Assembly (NCBI GenBank): GCA_947167745.1
Contig: CAMVJE010000001.1
Location: 1 to 64,000 of the forward strand
Reading direction: 5' to 3'
Source of the DNA: an uncultured Treponema sp.
GTDB lineage: Bacteria > Spirochaetota > Spirochaetia > Treponematales > Treponemataceae
DNA length: 64,000 nucleotides
Below, in pieces: positions 1 to 8,176 of the stretch. A model generated the notes under the pieces. It had not been told where the DNA came from, searched no databases, and saw only the letters and a program-made list of their open reading frames with translations. A program made the translations under genes and the position numbers. How positions within the stretch are numbered: position 1 is the first letter of the stretch; every line of letters begins with the position of its first letter.

Positions 1-87
1 ACAAGGAAAAAGATTAAAAGACATAAGTGATTTACCGTTGGATTTGGCTGTATAGCTTTAATTTCCCTGGGTTTGGGGCGGAGTCAT

Positions 88-165
88 CGACATCCTGTCG
101 TGGACAAGAATTTCTTTCAGAAATTCTTGCGGGTCTTAATTGCTTTTGCCCACCTCCTTGTGGGC
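88..165. repeat. array of three short hairpins upstream of the M24 peptidase gene
   Basis: Three inverted repeats follow each other: CGACA/TGTCG (88-100), CAAGAATTTC/GAAATTCTTG (105-129) and GCCCAC/GTGGGC (148-165). Read on the minus strand, two of the loops carry GGA (CGACA-GGA-TGTCG and GCCCAC-AAGGAG-GTGGGC). This matches the style of the larger array at 37891-38109. There is no believable gene in bases 1-253. The array may be the 3' end of a gene lying to the left. Confidence 0.6.
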
Positions 166-218
166 ATTATTTGAAAAAGGACAATACGCTTGCTTTTAAG
201 ACTTCCTCCTTCCCCCTC

Positions 219-247
219 TTTGTGTTTTTTTAACTATGTGCTAACAT
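219..247 (+). promoter_or_regulatory. possible sigma70 promoter of the M24 gene, leaderless arrangement
   Basis: TTTGTG (219-224), a 17-bp spacer and TAACAT (242-247). The -10 ends 6 nt before the ATG at 254, and no Shine-Dalgarno is present. The -35 is weak, so the call rests mainly on spacing shared with the tolC, potA and azlC promoters. Confidence 0.4.
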
Positions 248-253
248 TTACCT

Positions 254-1402
254 ATGAAAACTTACACACAAGACGAACTGAAAAAAATCTATACGGCTCG
301 GAAAGAGAAATTACTTGCTTACATGACTGAGCATGGCATTACGGCGGCGGTCTTTGAGGACTGTGAGGAGCGGCGGAATCCGGCGGTGCGCTATTTTACA
401 GGCCACCCTACGGACGCGCTTTTTATCATTGCTTCAAACGGAAAGTGCGCCCTTGTGCCTTGGGATGAAAATCTTGCGAAGGAACGCTCGGTGGATGTTC
501 AGATTCTTCCATACAATAAATATGAGCGGCGGAACACGAGGGCGGTCAAGGAAGTGCTCAAATCTTTCAAAATCAAGGGAAATCGCCTCAAGGTGGAGAT
601 TCCGCCTTGCACGCCTTACCCCCTTTTTTTGCAATATGTTGACGCCCTTGACGGCTGGGATGTCCTTTGCCGTGAGCACTCAACCCATGATTTTGTCGTG
701 GACATGCGTTCGACAAAAGATGAATACGAAATTGAATGTACCCGCGAGGCTTGCCGGGTTGGCGACTGGATTATCTCTGAGATTGAGAGGGGAATCCGGG
801 AAAACTGGCTCCAGAAAGAAAGCGATGTCGCTCTTTTAATCGAAAGCGAGCTTAGAAAATGTGGCTGCGAGAGAACAGGCTTTGACACTCTGGCGGCAGG
901 TCCTGGCCGAAGTTTTGCCATTCACGCTTTCCCAGGCTACACAAATGCCCCCTGGCCGGCACAAGGTCTTTCAATCCTTGACTTCGGCGTGGTTTACGAA
1001 GGCTACACCAGCGACACCACTTTGACTGTGGCAAAAGGGCCTCTCTCGCCCAAGCAGGAAGAGCTTCTGGCCCTGGTGGAAAAGGCGGCAGAACAGGCAC
1101 TGCCTCTCTACAAGGCCGGCTCGCCGATAAAAAAAGCAGCCGAAGCCGCTGATTTGGTCTTTTCTAAGGCAAAGCGGGTTATGCCCCACACTCTGGGTCA
1201 CGGAATCGGCCTTGAAATCCACGAATTCCCGCGGGTGTCGCCAAAGCAGGCCGATGATGTGCTTTTCAAGGCCGGCATGATTGTCACCCTGGAGCCCGGC
1301 CTTTATGATCCTGAGCTGGGCGGCGTCCGTCTTGAAAACGATGTGCTGATTACCGAGACTGGCAACGAGGTCATCACTCATTCAAAGATTATCAGGATAT
1401 AA
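254..1402 (+). CDS. M24-family aminopeptidase (Xaa-Pro aminopeptidase-like)
   Basis: A 382-residue cytosolic metallopeptidase of the pita-bread fold, expected to remove N-terminal residues from peptides, often those before proline. The N-terminal half (about 1-150) is the creatinase/prolidase N-domain. The C-terminal half has the five metal ligands in order: Asp in LDFGVV, Asp in SDTTL, His in the GHGIGLEIHE segment, Glu in TLEPGLY and Glu in RLENDVL. No signal peptide is visible. It is monocistronic: a two-way terminator lies just downstream, facing a convergent TPR gene. There is no Shine-Dalgarno before the ATG, and a -10-like hexamer ends 6 nt upstream. Whether it prefers proline cannot be told from sequence. 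Confidence 0.9.
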   Translation: MKTYTQDELKKIYTARKEKLLAYMTEHGITAAVFEDCEERRNPAVRYFTGHPTDALFIIASNGKCALVPWDENLAKERSVDVQILPYNKYERRNTRAVKEVLKSFKIKGNRLKVEIPPCTPYPLFLQYVDALDGWDVLCREHSTHDFVVDMRSTKDEYEIECTREACRVGDWIISEIERGIRENWLQKESDVALLIESELRKCGCERTGFDTLAAGPGRSFAIHAFPGYTNAPWPAQGLSILDFGVVYEGYTSDTTLTVAKGPLSPKQEELLALVEKAAEQALPLYKAGSPIKKAAEAADLVFSKAKRVMPHTLGHGIGLEIHEFPRVSPKQADDVLFKAGMIVTLEPGLYDPELGGVRLENDVLITETGNEVITHSKIIRI

Positions 1403-1405
1403 AAA

Positions 1406-1441
1406 AAACGCGGATTCACATTTTTTTGTAAATCCGCGTTT
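1406..1441. terminator. bidirectional hairpin terminator between convergent genes
   Basis: AAACGCGGATT (1406-1416) pairs with AATCCGCGTTT (1431-1441) around a T-rich loop. An A-run precedes it, and a second copy of AAATCCGCGT follows at about 1450-1459. The unit resembles the short CACAGATT-type repeat embedded in uvrC, so this terminator may itself derive from a dispersed repeat. Confidence 0.75.
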
Positions 1442-1459
1442 ATCTGCGTAAATCCGCGT

Positions 1460-4345
1460 CTAAATCTTTTCTTCCAGACCGTCCGCTTCTTTGTTGAGAA
1501 CTTCCCGCAAAGTCTCGTCTTCAAGGCCTTCGCTCAATTTGCGCAAGTCTGCGAGGACTTCCTTAACAAGCTCGATTCCGTCTTTTTCGCTGGCCTTGTT
1601 CTCCGGGTTTTCGTGGATGAGGCCTGAGCGAACGAGTGCCTTTGTTGTGGCATAGAGACCTGGCTTTCCGGAAAGTTTTGAAATTACATAATCCAAAAGC
1701 AGGCGGTTACGGCTGGTCATAAACTCGCGGTGCTGTTCAGGCGGCAGGTATTCCAGCATTTCCCGCAAAGTCTTGAACATTGAGAGGAATGAACGGAATC
1801 TGTAAATCACACTGCGGTCTTCTATTGCGGCAATAATCGAAGGAAGCATGTCAATTGCGCGGCGTAAAGTCAAATCATCAATCTTAGGTACTTCATTTTC
1901 TGTATTTTCAACTTCTTCCATTGAATTCTCCTCAGATTCTTTTTCCTCTTCCGTTAGATAGTCTGGAATATCATCCATGAAATCATCGTCTTCAGTCTCA
2001 GCCTCGGCAATATCATCTTCCGTAAGAAGTTCTTCCGCAGCAAGCAGGTCGGAATCAGCAAGTTCTTCTTCCTCGTTGAGTTCCTCTTCTGTTGGCACAA
2101 TCTCTTCTTTTCTGCATTCCACTTCTTCAGAGTCTTTTTCTTCCTCGACAACAGCTTCTTCAGGAATTGCTTCTTGAGTAACTGGCTCCTCAGGAATTTC
2201 TTCAGGCACCCTTTCTTCAGCGACTGGCTTTTTCCACTGAACGGGTTCTGAATCAATAGCATGAGCAGAATCAGCTGCATGGGCTGCGGCCTTCCATGCG
2301 CTTTCTGCAGCGTAATTTGCTTTTTCAGCGAGTTCTGCTGCTTTTTTTATCTGTTCTTCAAGTTTATCCAGTGAGTCTTCAGAAATTTCATGTTTTATTG
2401 CGGCCGGTGTTTCAACTTCTGCAACCGGACTTGATTCATTATAGTAATCAGCTCCATCAGGAAGCGGAACATAATCCATATTTCCAGCATCCTCCTCATC
2501 TATTGGTGCTCCATCATCGACTAACTCATCAAAATCAAGTGCAGAATCCTCTGAAATTGCATTTTCATCGCTTGAAAGCAGATTTGCGATTGAACCGACA
2601 TCATTTACACCTGAATCAGCATTTGCAAGTTCATCCATTCCAAACTGATCAAAATTAAAGTCTTCATCTGCTACTTCCGTCTCTTCACCATCAGTCAAAG
2701 GAACAATCTGCTCGCAATCTTCAACTTTATTCTGACCATCAGCCGTATCCCCGATTCCTGCATTTTCTGCATTCGAGTCATCTTCTGACGAATCAGTAGA
2801 ATTCTCATCATTCTCCGCGACTTCAGGAATTTCTATCGTATCATCCCTGCTGATTCCATTTTCTTCATTTTCAGAATCAAGTTTTCCACCTGAAAATAAC
2901 GAATCGTAGTCAATCGGGTTAGCTTCGGCATTAAAATCAATAGTCATGAGTTTCCGATCATCTCCCATGATTCTTTCTGATGCCTTTTTGGGAAGCACAT
3001 TAAATTCATCAGCACTGCTGGCACGCTTATAATACTGCAAGGCCATTCCAAGCTGGTTCTGCTTTTCATAGAGTTCACCAAGTTGCACCATCGCAGCAGA
3101 ATCGTTGGGATTTTTTTGAATTGCTGCCTGAAGATAGGGTTCAGCTTTTTTGCTATCGCCCTTCTGTACGAAACGCTTTCCCCAGTCACGATAAACATCA
3201 TTGTAATCAGGATTAATTTTTTTGATGGAAGCAAAACAGTCCTCAGTTTTTTCACTCTCGTCGTTGCAGATATAATACTGACCAAGAAGGTTCAGCGTCT
3301 GGACATCATTTTTATTGAGTTTTTGCAATTCAGCGATTCGCTCATAAGCTTCTTCAAGTTTATTAGCAGAAATATGAATGTAAGCCGACTGTTTTTTAAT
3401 TTTCGTGTCACTAGGATTCATTTTTTCGGCTTTACTGATTGTCTCAATGGCTTCGTCATTCTTTCCCTGATTTTCAAGGGCATTTGCGAGACCTGTCAGT
3501 GCATTTTTATAATTTTCATCAGTATCAAGGGCTTTTTTGTACTCAGATTCAGCATCATCAAAAATCGACTGGCTGGTATAGACATTTCCTTTTGCCGTAT
3601 GCATCTTAACATCGTCAGGATTGATTTTTAATGCCTGAGTAACAACTTCATCAGCTTCTGTAACTTTATTCTCAACGAGCAGAAGGTCAGCGTAAGCTTC
3701 GATTGCCTCAGTCCAGCCCGGTTTTGCACGAAGGGCACCCTCAAAGAAAGACTGAGCCTTTATAATCTCACCGATTTCAGCATAACTCTTTGCAATGTTG
3801 AACTGGAGAATAGGATGATTGATATCGTATTTAAGTCCGCGGTTATAGGCTTCTATTGCCTTGGTATGATTTCCCTGAAGAGCGTAAATCGCTCCAAGAT
3901 GGTTGTTAGCAAGAACATCAGTCGGATTTTCTTCAACGACTTCTTCAAAACATTTAATGGCATCGTCGTAACTTCCCATCTGGCGATAAGTAAATCCCAA
4001 ATTATAAGAAATTTTTGTGCGACTTTTTGAATCAGTGTTGCAGGTAACGAGGGCCTGCTCCAGAACAGCAACAGATTCCTCATATTTTTTTTGACGGCGA
4101 TAAATGCCAGAAATTGCAATAAGTGCATCGAGATTTTCAGAGTCTGTTTTAACAATCTGATTAAAAATAGTTAAAGCCTGGTCATCTTTACCTGCTTTGA
4201 CATAAAGATTTCCAAGCTCCATTTTATATACGCTATTGTCAGGCTCTTCAAGAATCAGTGATTTATAGATTTTTGCTGCAAGTGTATAATCTCTTGCAAG
4301 AACCGCAGATTTTGCTCGATTACGCAATGTGTTTACTTCTGACAT
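1460..4345 (-). CDS. large TPR-repeat protein with acidic linker
   Basis: A 961-residue protein with no obvious signal peptide. About residues 1-480 are tandem tetratricopeptide repeats (pattern NNHLGAIYALQGNHTKAIEAY), a scaffold for protein-protein contacts. Residues about 500-840 are very acidic and low in complexity, with many Glu, Asp and Ser; the last 120 or so are again helical. I chose the start at 4345 (MSEVNTLRNRAK) because GGAG sits 6 nt upstream; a start at 4393 would overlap the preceding gene. It follows the LamG/FN3 gene with 13 bp between them, so the two are probably co-transcribed. No specific function is recognised; a role in assembling envelope or motility complexes would be a guess. 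Confidence 0.8.
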   Translation of the reverse strand: MSEVNTLRNRAKSAVLARDYTLAAKIYKSLILEEPDNSVYKMELGNLYVKAGKDDQALTIFNQIVKTDSENLDALIAISGIYRRQKKYEESVAVLEQALVTCNTDSKSRTKISYNLGFTYRQMGSYDDAIKCFEEVVEENPTDVLANNHLGAIYALQGNHTKAIEAYNRGLKYDINHPILQFNIAKSYAEIGEIIKAQSFFEGALRAKPGWTEAIEAYADLLLVENKVTEADEVVTQALKINPDDVKMHTAKGNVYTSQSIFDDAESEYKKALDTDENYKNALTGLANALENQGKNDEAIETISKAEKMNPSDTKIKKQSAYIHISANKLEEAYERIAELQKLNKNDVQTLNLLGQYYICNDESEKTEDCFASIKKINPDYNDVYRDWGKRFVQKGDSKKAEPYLQAAIQKNPNDSAAMVQLGELYEKQNQLGMALQYYKRASSADEFNVLPKKASERIMGDDRKLMTIDFNAEANPIDYDSLFSGGKLDSENEENGISRDDTIEIPEVAENDENSTDSSEDDSNAENAGIGDTADGQNKVEDCEQIVPLTDGEETEVADEDFNFDQFGMDELANADSGVNDVGSIANLLSSDENAISEDSALDFDELVDDGAPIDEEDAGNMDYVPLPDGADYYNESSPVAEVETPAAIKHEISEDSLDKLEEQIKKAAELAEKANYAAESAWKAAAHAADSAHAIDSEPVQWKKPVAEERVPEEIPEEPVTQEAIPEEAVVEEEKDSEEVECRKEEIVPTEEELNEEEELADSDLLAAEELLTEDDIAEAETEDDDFMDDIPDYLTEEEKESEENSMEEVENTENEVPKIDDLTLRRAIDMLPSIIAAIEDRSVIYRFRSFLSMFKTLREMLEYLPPEQHREFMTSRNRLLLDYVISKLSGKPGLYATTKALVRSGLIHENPENKASEKDGIELVKEVLADLRKLSEGLEDETLREVLNKEADGLEEKI

Positions 4346-4358
4346 TTTATTCTCCGTT

Positions 4359-5909
4359 TTATTTTTTTGATAATCGTGAACTTGGACGGGCAAAAACCTC
4401 TTTTGAAAGGCTTCCGTTTATTCTTCCGTCGACTTTTGAATACGCGCTTACCGCAAAATAATATATTCGCCCATTTTCAAGCCCTGTGAGTGTAACTGAA
4501 GTTGTATTTCCAACACGAACAGGAGAAGCGCCCTGAATTGCAGCGCGTCCCAAATATTCTCCCGGGCGATTACCGTAGTAAACATAGTAACCGCCTGCAT
4601 TATCATCAACAGAATAACTCCATGAAAGTGTAACAGCGCCGTCTCCAGCAACTGCATTCACCATAAATGGCGGGAGAGGATCATTCTGCTCATTGTATTT
4701 CACGGCAATTTCTGAGACACGGGGAGTCTGGCTTCCGTTTCCGTCTGGCAAAAGTTCTGCCGAAAGCTGGAAATAAAGTCCTTTAACACCTTCAATCCGC
4801 TCACCGGGAACAATTTCTTTCCATGCAGGATAATTTTCATTCCAGCCGTAACAGTTGTCGCCACTTCGGATATAAAATCGGACATCAGTTTGAGAAGGAA
4901 CATTCATCAAAGCATCAATTTCTTCGATAACTGCCGACTGAGAAATCAAGAGAGGTTTTGTGACAAATTTTCCGCCTGAAACATGGAATTTTTCGTTTCC
5001 ATTGAGGAAAATATCTGAATACTCACGGCTTGCAGAAAGTTTTGCGATTCTAAAATTATCGATTTTTCCTACAAAATCAGGGCAAAGCTCAATTGCAGCT
5101 TTTACACCGAGAACCGGATAGCAGACAGTTCCATTTTCGTGACCGCTTTTAGTCACAAAAACCAATGATTCAGTCCGGCCATCAACAAGATATTCCAAAA
5201 GTCCGTTTTCTTCGTCAAAAGAAATTGTGTGTCTACTCCATTTGTTTGGAATCACAGTATTACAGCCTGCGAGATGAATTTCCTTTGCTGCGTATCCGAC
5301 GAAAATATTGTTAAAAGTCCATTCGAGGTGATTGTTGAAAAAAGAAGCTGAAATCATCTGATACTCTGAGTGAATATCATCATTCAAAGATGAACGCCAG
5401 GAAAGAACAGTCTCTCCGTTTTCTGCGAGTGACGGGCAAAGCCAGAATTCAATCGTAAAAGAACCGACAAAACCTGATTTACCAAAAACCGCCTTGTTTG
5501 AGCCAGAAAGACTTACGCCTTTTTTCAAACCACGGCTCAGAGCCGAACCGTTTCCTTTTACAGAATCAGCTGAATAAACTAAATTACAGTTTGAAACAGA
5601 ATAATTTCCGGCTAAATCATTGAAAGAGTTTTCATCAAAAGTCAAAAGCATATCAGTTGTTGAATCAACTTTTACATTTTTGTTCGCAAGTTCTACCGCA
5701 TCATAGCCAAACTGTCCGCTTTTCTCAGTAACGACGACGCCTTTCATCTGAGAAATTTCATTCCAACCGGCTTCACCACCAAGGATCAAGGTCTTTTGAG
5801 TAGAAAATGCTGGAAGAGCCAGCAGGAAAAATTTCATAAAAGAGAGAATCTTCGTCAGTCGTGGAAAAGATGCCACTTTTTGTGATAAAATATTTTTAAG
5901 AATACCCAT
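4359..5909 (-). CDS. exported LamG-like/fibronectin type III protein
   Basis: About 516 residues. A hydrophobic segment (MKFFLLALPAFS, about residues 25-36) reads as a signal peptide or anchor. Residues about 70-270 look like a LamG/concanavalin-like jelly roll (GSFTIEFWLCPSL, then WSRHTISFDEENG). The last 90 residues are a fibronectin type III domain (VTLSWSYSVDDNAGGYYVYY, TGLENGRIYYFAVSAYS). Such proteins usually bind carbohydrate or surface partners. The start is uncertain: ATG at 5909 avoids overlap with divergent uvrC, while ATG at 5837 would give a shorter, more normal signal peptide. Neither has a clear ribosome binding site. It heads an operon with the TPR gene downstream. Confidence 0.7.
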   Translation of the reverse strand: MGILKNILSQKVASFPRLTKILSFMKFFLLALPAFSTQKTLILGGEAGWNEISQMKGVVVTEKSGQFGYDAVELANKNVKVDSTTDMLLTFDENSFNDLAGNYSVSNCNLVYSADSVKGNGSALSRGLKKGVSLSGSNKAVFGKSGFVGSFTIEFWLCPSLAENGETVLSWRSSLNDDIHSEYQMISASFFNNHLEWTFNNIFVGYAAKEIHLAGCNTVIPNKWSRHTISFDEENGLLEYLVDGRTESLVFVTKSGHENGTVCYPVLGVKAAIELCPDFVGKIDNFRIAKLSASREYSDIFLNGNEKFHVSGGKFVTKPLLISQSAVIEEIDALMNVPSQTDVRFYIRSGDNCYGWNENYPAWKEIVPGERIEGVKGLYFQLSAELLPDGNGSQTPRVSEIAVKYNEQNDPLPPFMVNAVAGDGAVTLSWSYSVDDNAGGYYVYYGNRPGEYLGRAAIQGASPVRVGNTTSVTLTGLENGRIYYFAVSAYSKVDGRINGSLSKEVFARPSSRLSKK

Positions 5910-5910
5910 T

Positions 5911-7872
5911 ATGCTTACGACCAATAACCCAAATTACGAGAAACTTCACGAAACTGCGTTAAAGGCGCCCTCCTCAAGCGGTGTATATTTGTGGCGGAAT
6001 CACGAGGAAACCGTCATCTATGTTGGCAAAGCAAAGAACCTGAAAAACAGGCTCTCATCTTATTTTTCGGGCAATCGCGCCATTAAGACGGAACTGCTCG
6101 TTTCAAATGCGGCTTCAATCGAATACATCACCACGGCCAATGAGTACGAAGCCTTTCTTCTTGAGAACAACCTGATAAAAAAATACACGCCCCGCTACAA
6201 CATTCAGCTCAAGGACGGAAAATCTTATCCTGTTCTCAAAATCACCAGCGAGGAATTTCCCCGCTTTTACAAGACCCGCCAGGTTCATCGCAATGACGGC
6301 GCCGCATATTTCGGTCCATTTCCTGATGCATCCGCTCTCGACACTTTTATCGACACGCTCTACAAGGTTTACCCTGTGCGCCACTGCCGGACTTTCAAAA
6401 AGCGCGAAGCTCCCTGCATGTATTATCACATCGGGCAATGTAAAGCCCCCTGCTGCAATAAAATCGACAAACAGACCTATACTGAATTTATCGAAGAAAT
6501 AAAGTCTCTACTTGAGGGAAAAGGGGACGAAACGGTCACAAAAATCACCGCCAAAATGAAGGAAGCCGCCGCCGCCCTGAACTTTGAGAAAGCCGCCCGC
6601 CTCAGGGATGGACTCCGCGCCCTCACAATCATGCAGAATCAGAACATCGTGGAAGACTTTGCCAGCGAGGACAGGGATTACATAGCCCACTGGCGGGAAG
6701 GCGAGCTGGTCAGCTTTACCGTGCTTAAAATCCGGGACGGAAAACTTTTGGGCCGCGACAATTACCGGGTGGAAAGCATGAATGAGGACAACGAGCTGCT
6801 GGAAGAATTCGCCCGCGCCTACTACGAGAACGAAAATTCCCTGCCGCCAAAGATTTTCATCGACGAAAACGACGACACGGAATTTTTGGAAAAGTTTTTA
6901 TCCACAGATTGGCACAGATTTTCACAGATTAAAGATTCAGAGGGCGGTACGCAAACAATTCTTGAGCGCGTGACATCTGCCTCTTCCCGCCGTGACATTG
7001 CCGCCCTGAACATGGCTCGTGAAAACGCAAAGGAAGACATAATCCGCCGGATTCGGGAGCGGGGAGACATGCCCGCCCTCAACGAGCTTAAAGATTTACT
7101 TGGCCTGCCCCGCCTGCCAGAGCGAATCGAAGGCTTTGATATTGCCCATATCGGCGGAAAATTCCCGGTTGCTTCCCTTATCAGTTTCTGGAAGGGAAAC
7201 CCTGACAAAAAAAATTACCGCTACTTCCGCCTCAAAACCACCAACGGCGTAATCGACGATTTTGCCTCCATGCGCGAAGCGGCCACCCGCCGTTATTCCC
7301 GGCTTTCCAACGAAAATGCGGAATTGCCCGATTTGATTTTAATCGACGGCGGCATAGGTCAGGTAAACGCCGTTGACGGAATATTAAAAATGCTGGGATT
7401 AGACATTCCCATTGCGGGACTTGCCAAGCGGGACGAAGAAATCTGGCGGCCCCATGCAAGCCACCCAATATGCCTACCACGACGCAGCGATGCCCTCCGC
7501 CTTTTGCAGCGAGTCCGAGACGAAACCCACCGCTTTGCCACCAGCCGAAACCAGAACCTCCGCACAAAAGAAAACACGGTCTCTGTTTTCGCTTCCCTTC
7601 CCCATGTGGGCGAAAAGCGGGAGAAAATCCTCATAAAGACATTCGTCACGCTGGAAGATTTGGCCGCCGCACAGGAAGCCCAAATCGCCCAGGCACTGAA
7701 TGTGCGTTCTGACATTGCCTCGGAAATTTTACTGGCAGCCAGAGCCGCCCTTGAAAAACGCAATGAAACGAAAAATGCAAAAAAAGCCATGTTTGCCGCC
7801 CAGGTTGGAAGCCCTTCCGGCGAGAAAGAATCCAGCTACGCCTCGGATTTGGCCGCCGCTGCCCTGGAGTGA
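5911..7872 (+). CDS. uvrC: excinuclease ABC subunit C
   Basis: UvrC makes the two incisions flanking a DNA lesion after UvrAB loading. The 653 residues show the N-terminal GIY-YIG nuclease (GVYLWRN...VIYVGKAKNLKNRLSSYF, about 24-55), a Cys-rich patch, the UvrB-binding UVR motif (LNFEKAARLRDGL, about 225), the RNase H-like second nuclease (IEGFDIAHIGG, about 405; LILIDGGIGQ, about 475) and a C-terminal helix-hairpin-helix region. Residues about 329-343 (STDWHRFSQIK) are encoded by a CACAGATT repeat and look like an in-frame insertion just before the second nuclease. It is divergent from the LamG gene, with start codons almost touching. No Shine-Dalgarno is evident. Confidence 0.97.
   Translation: MLTTNNPNYEKLHETALKAPSSSGVYLWRNHEETVIYVGKAKNLKNRLSSYFSGNRAIKTELLVSNAASIEYITTANEYEAFLLENNLIKKYTPRYNIQLKDGKSYPVLKITSEEFPRFYKTRQVHRNDGAAYFGPFPDASALDTFIDTLYKVYPVRHCRTFKKREAPCMYYHIGQCKAPCCNKIDKQTYTEFIEEIKSLLEGKGDETVTKITAKMKEAAAALNFEKAARLRDGLRALTIMQNQNIVEDFASEDRDYIAHWREGELVSFTVLKIRDGKLLGRDNYRVESMNEDNELLEEFARAYYENENSLPPKIFIDENDDTEFLEKFLSTDWHRFSQIKDSEGGTQTILERVTSASSRRDIAALNMARENAKEDIIRRIRERGDMPALNELKDLLGLPRLPERIEGFDIAHIGGKFPVASLISFWKGNPDKKNYRYFRLKTTNGVIDDFASMREAATRRYSRLSNENAELPDLILIDGGIGQVNAVDGILKMLGLDIPIAGLAKRDEEIWRPHASHPICLPRRSDALRLLQRVRDETHRFATSRNQNLRTKENTVSVFASLPHVGEKREKILIKTFVTLEDLAAAQEAQIAQALNVRSDIASEILLAARAALEKRNETKNAKKAMFAAQVGSPSGEKESSYASDLAAAALE
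6897..6940 (+). repeat. triple CACAGATT repeat inside uvrC
   Basis: CACAGATT occurs at 6903-6910, 6913-6920 and 6923-6930, at exact 10-bp steps, followed by AAAGATTCAG. It is in frame and translates to STDWHRFSQIKDSE. Related text (AAATCCGCGT, ATCTGCGT) lies in the intergenic terminator at 1406-1460. Confidence 0.75.
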
Positions 7873-7890
7873 GGGCAATTTTCACAGTTT

Positions 7891-8175
7891 TTAGTCTTCA
7901 GCCTTAACAAGAAAAAGCTTTATTCCCTCGCCCGCGAATTTTTCCTTGACGGCGGCGATAATCGCTTTCATCACGGATACTTCTTTATCCTCAACATAGC
8001 TTACGAGGATAAAATTCGTTTCAGGCCAGGTGGCACTTCCCATTTTGTAGGAGTTTTTGCCGCGACCGACGACGGTGGGGATAATCGTGTAAAGCACGCC
8101 TGGAATATGCTCTTCCATAAGGGAGATTATTTCGTCCTGCACGGACTGATTGGCGATAATTTCACATCTTGTCAT
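7891..8175 (-). CDS. small PII-like protein linked to the RND efflux operon
   Basis: A 94-residue cytosolic protein with the ferredoxin-like pattern of the PII/GlnB superfamily: an opening beta strand (TRCEIIANQSVQDEIISLM), a central loop with VVGRGKNSYKMG in the T-loop position, then a strand (FILVSYVEDKEV) and a closing helix-strand. It lacks the classical uridylylated T-loop sequence, so it is not GlnB or GlnK. It lies 1 bp after the RND permease stop and is the last gene of tolC-adaptor-RND-PII. PII-like proteins paired with RND pumps are known from other bacteria. Regulation of the pump by direct contact or ligand sensing is inference. Confidence 0.7.
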   Translation of the reverse strand: MTRCEIIANQSVQDEIISLMEEHIPGVLYTIIPTVVGRGKNSYKMGSATWPETNFILVSYVEDKEVSVMKAIIAAVKEKFAGEGIKLFLVKAED

Positions 8176-8176
8176 A

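Noticed and set aside
27..233. 68-codon open frame at the left edge
   Set aside because: It spans the three-hairpin array and lacks a ribosome binding site or recognisable protein pattern.
1977..2177. Ser-rich plus-strand open frame
   Set aside because: It is the antisense image of the Glu/Asp-rich part of the TPR gene.
5830..5911. Leaderless promoter for uvrC
   Set aside because: TTGTGA is present, but the hexamer at the right distance (TACCCA) is not a believable -10.
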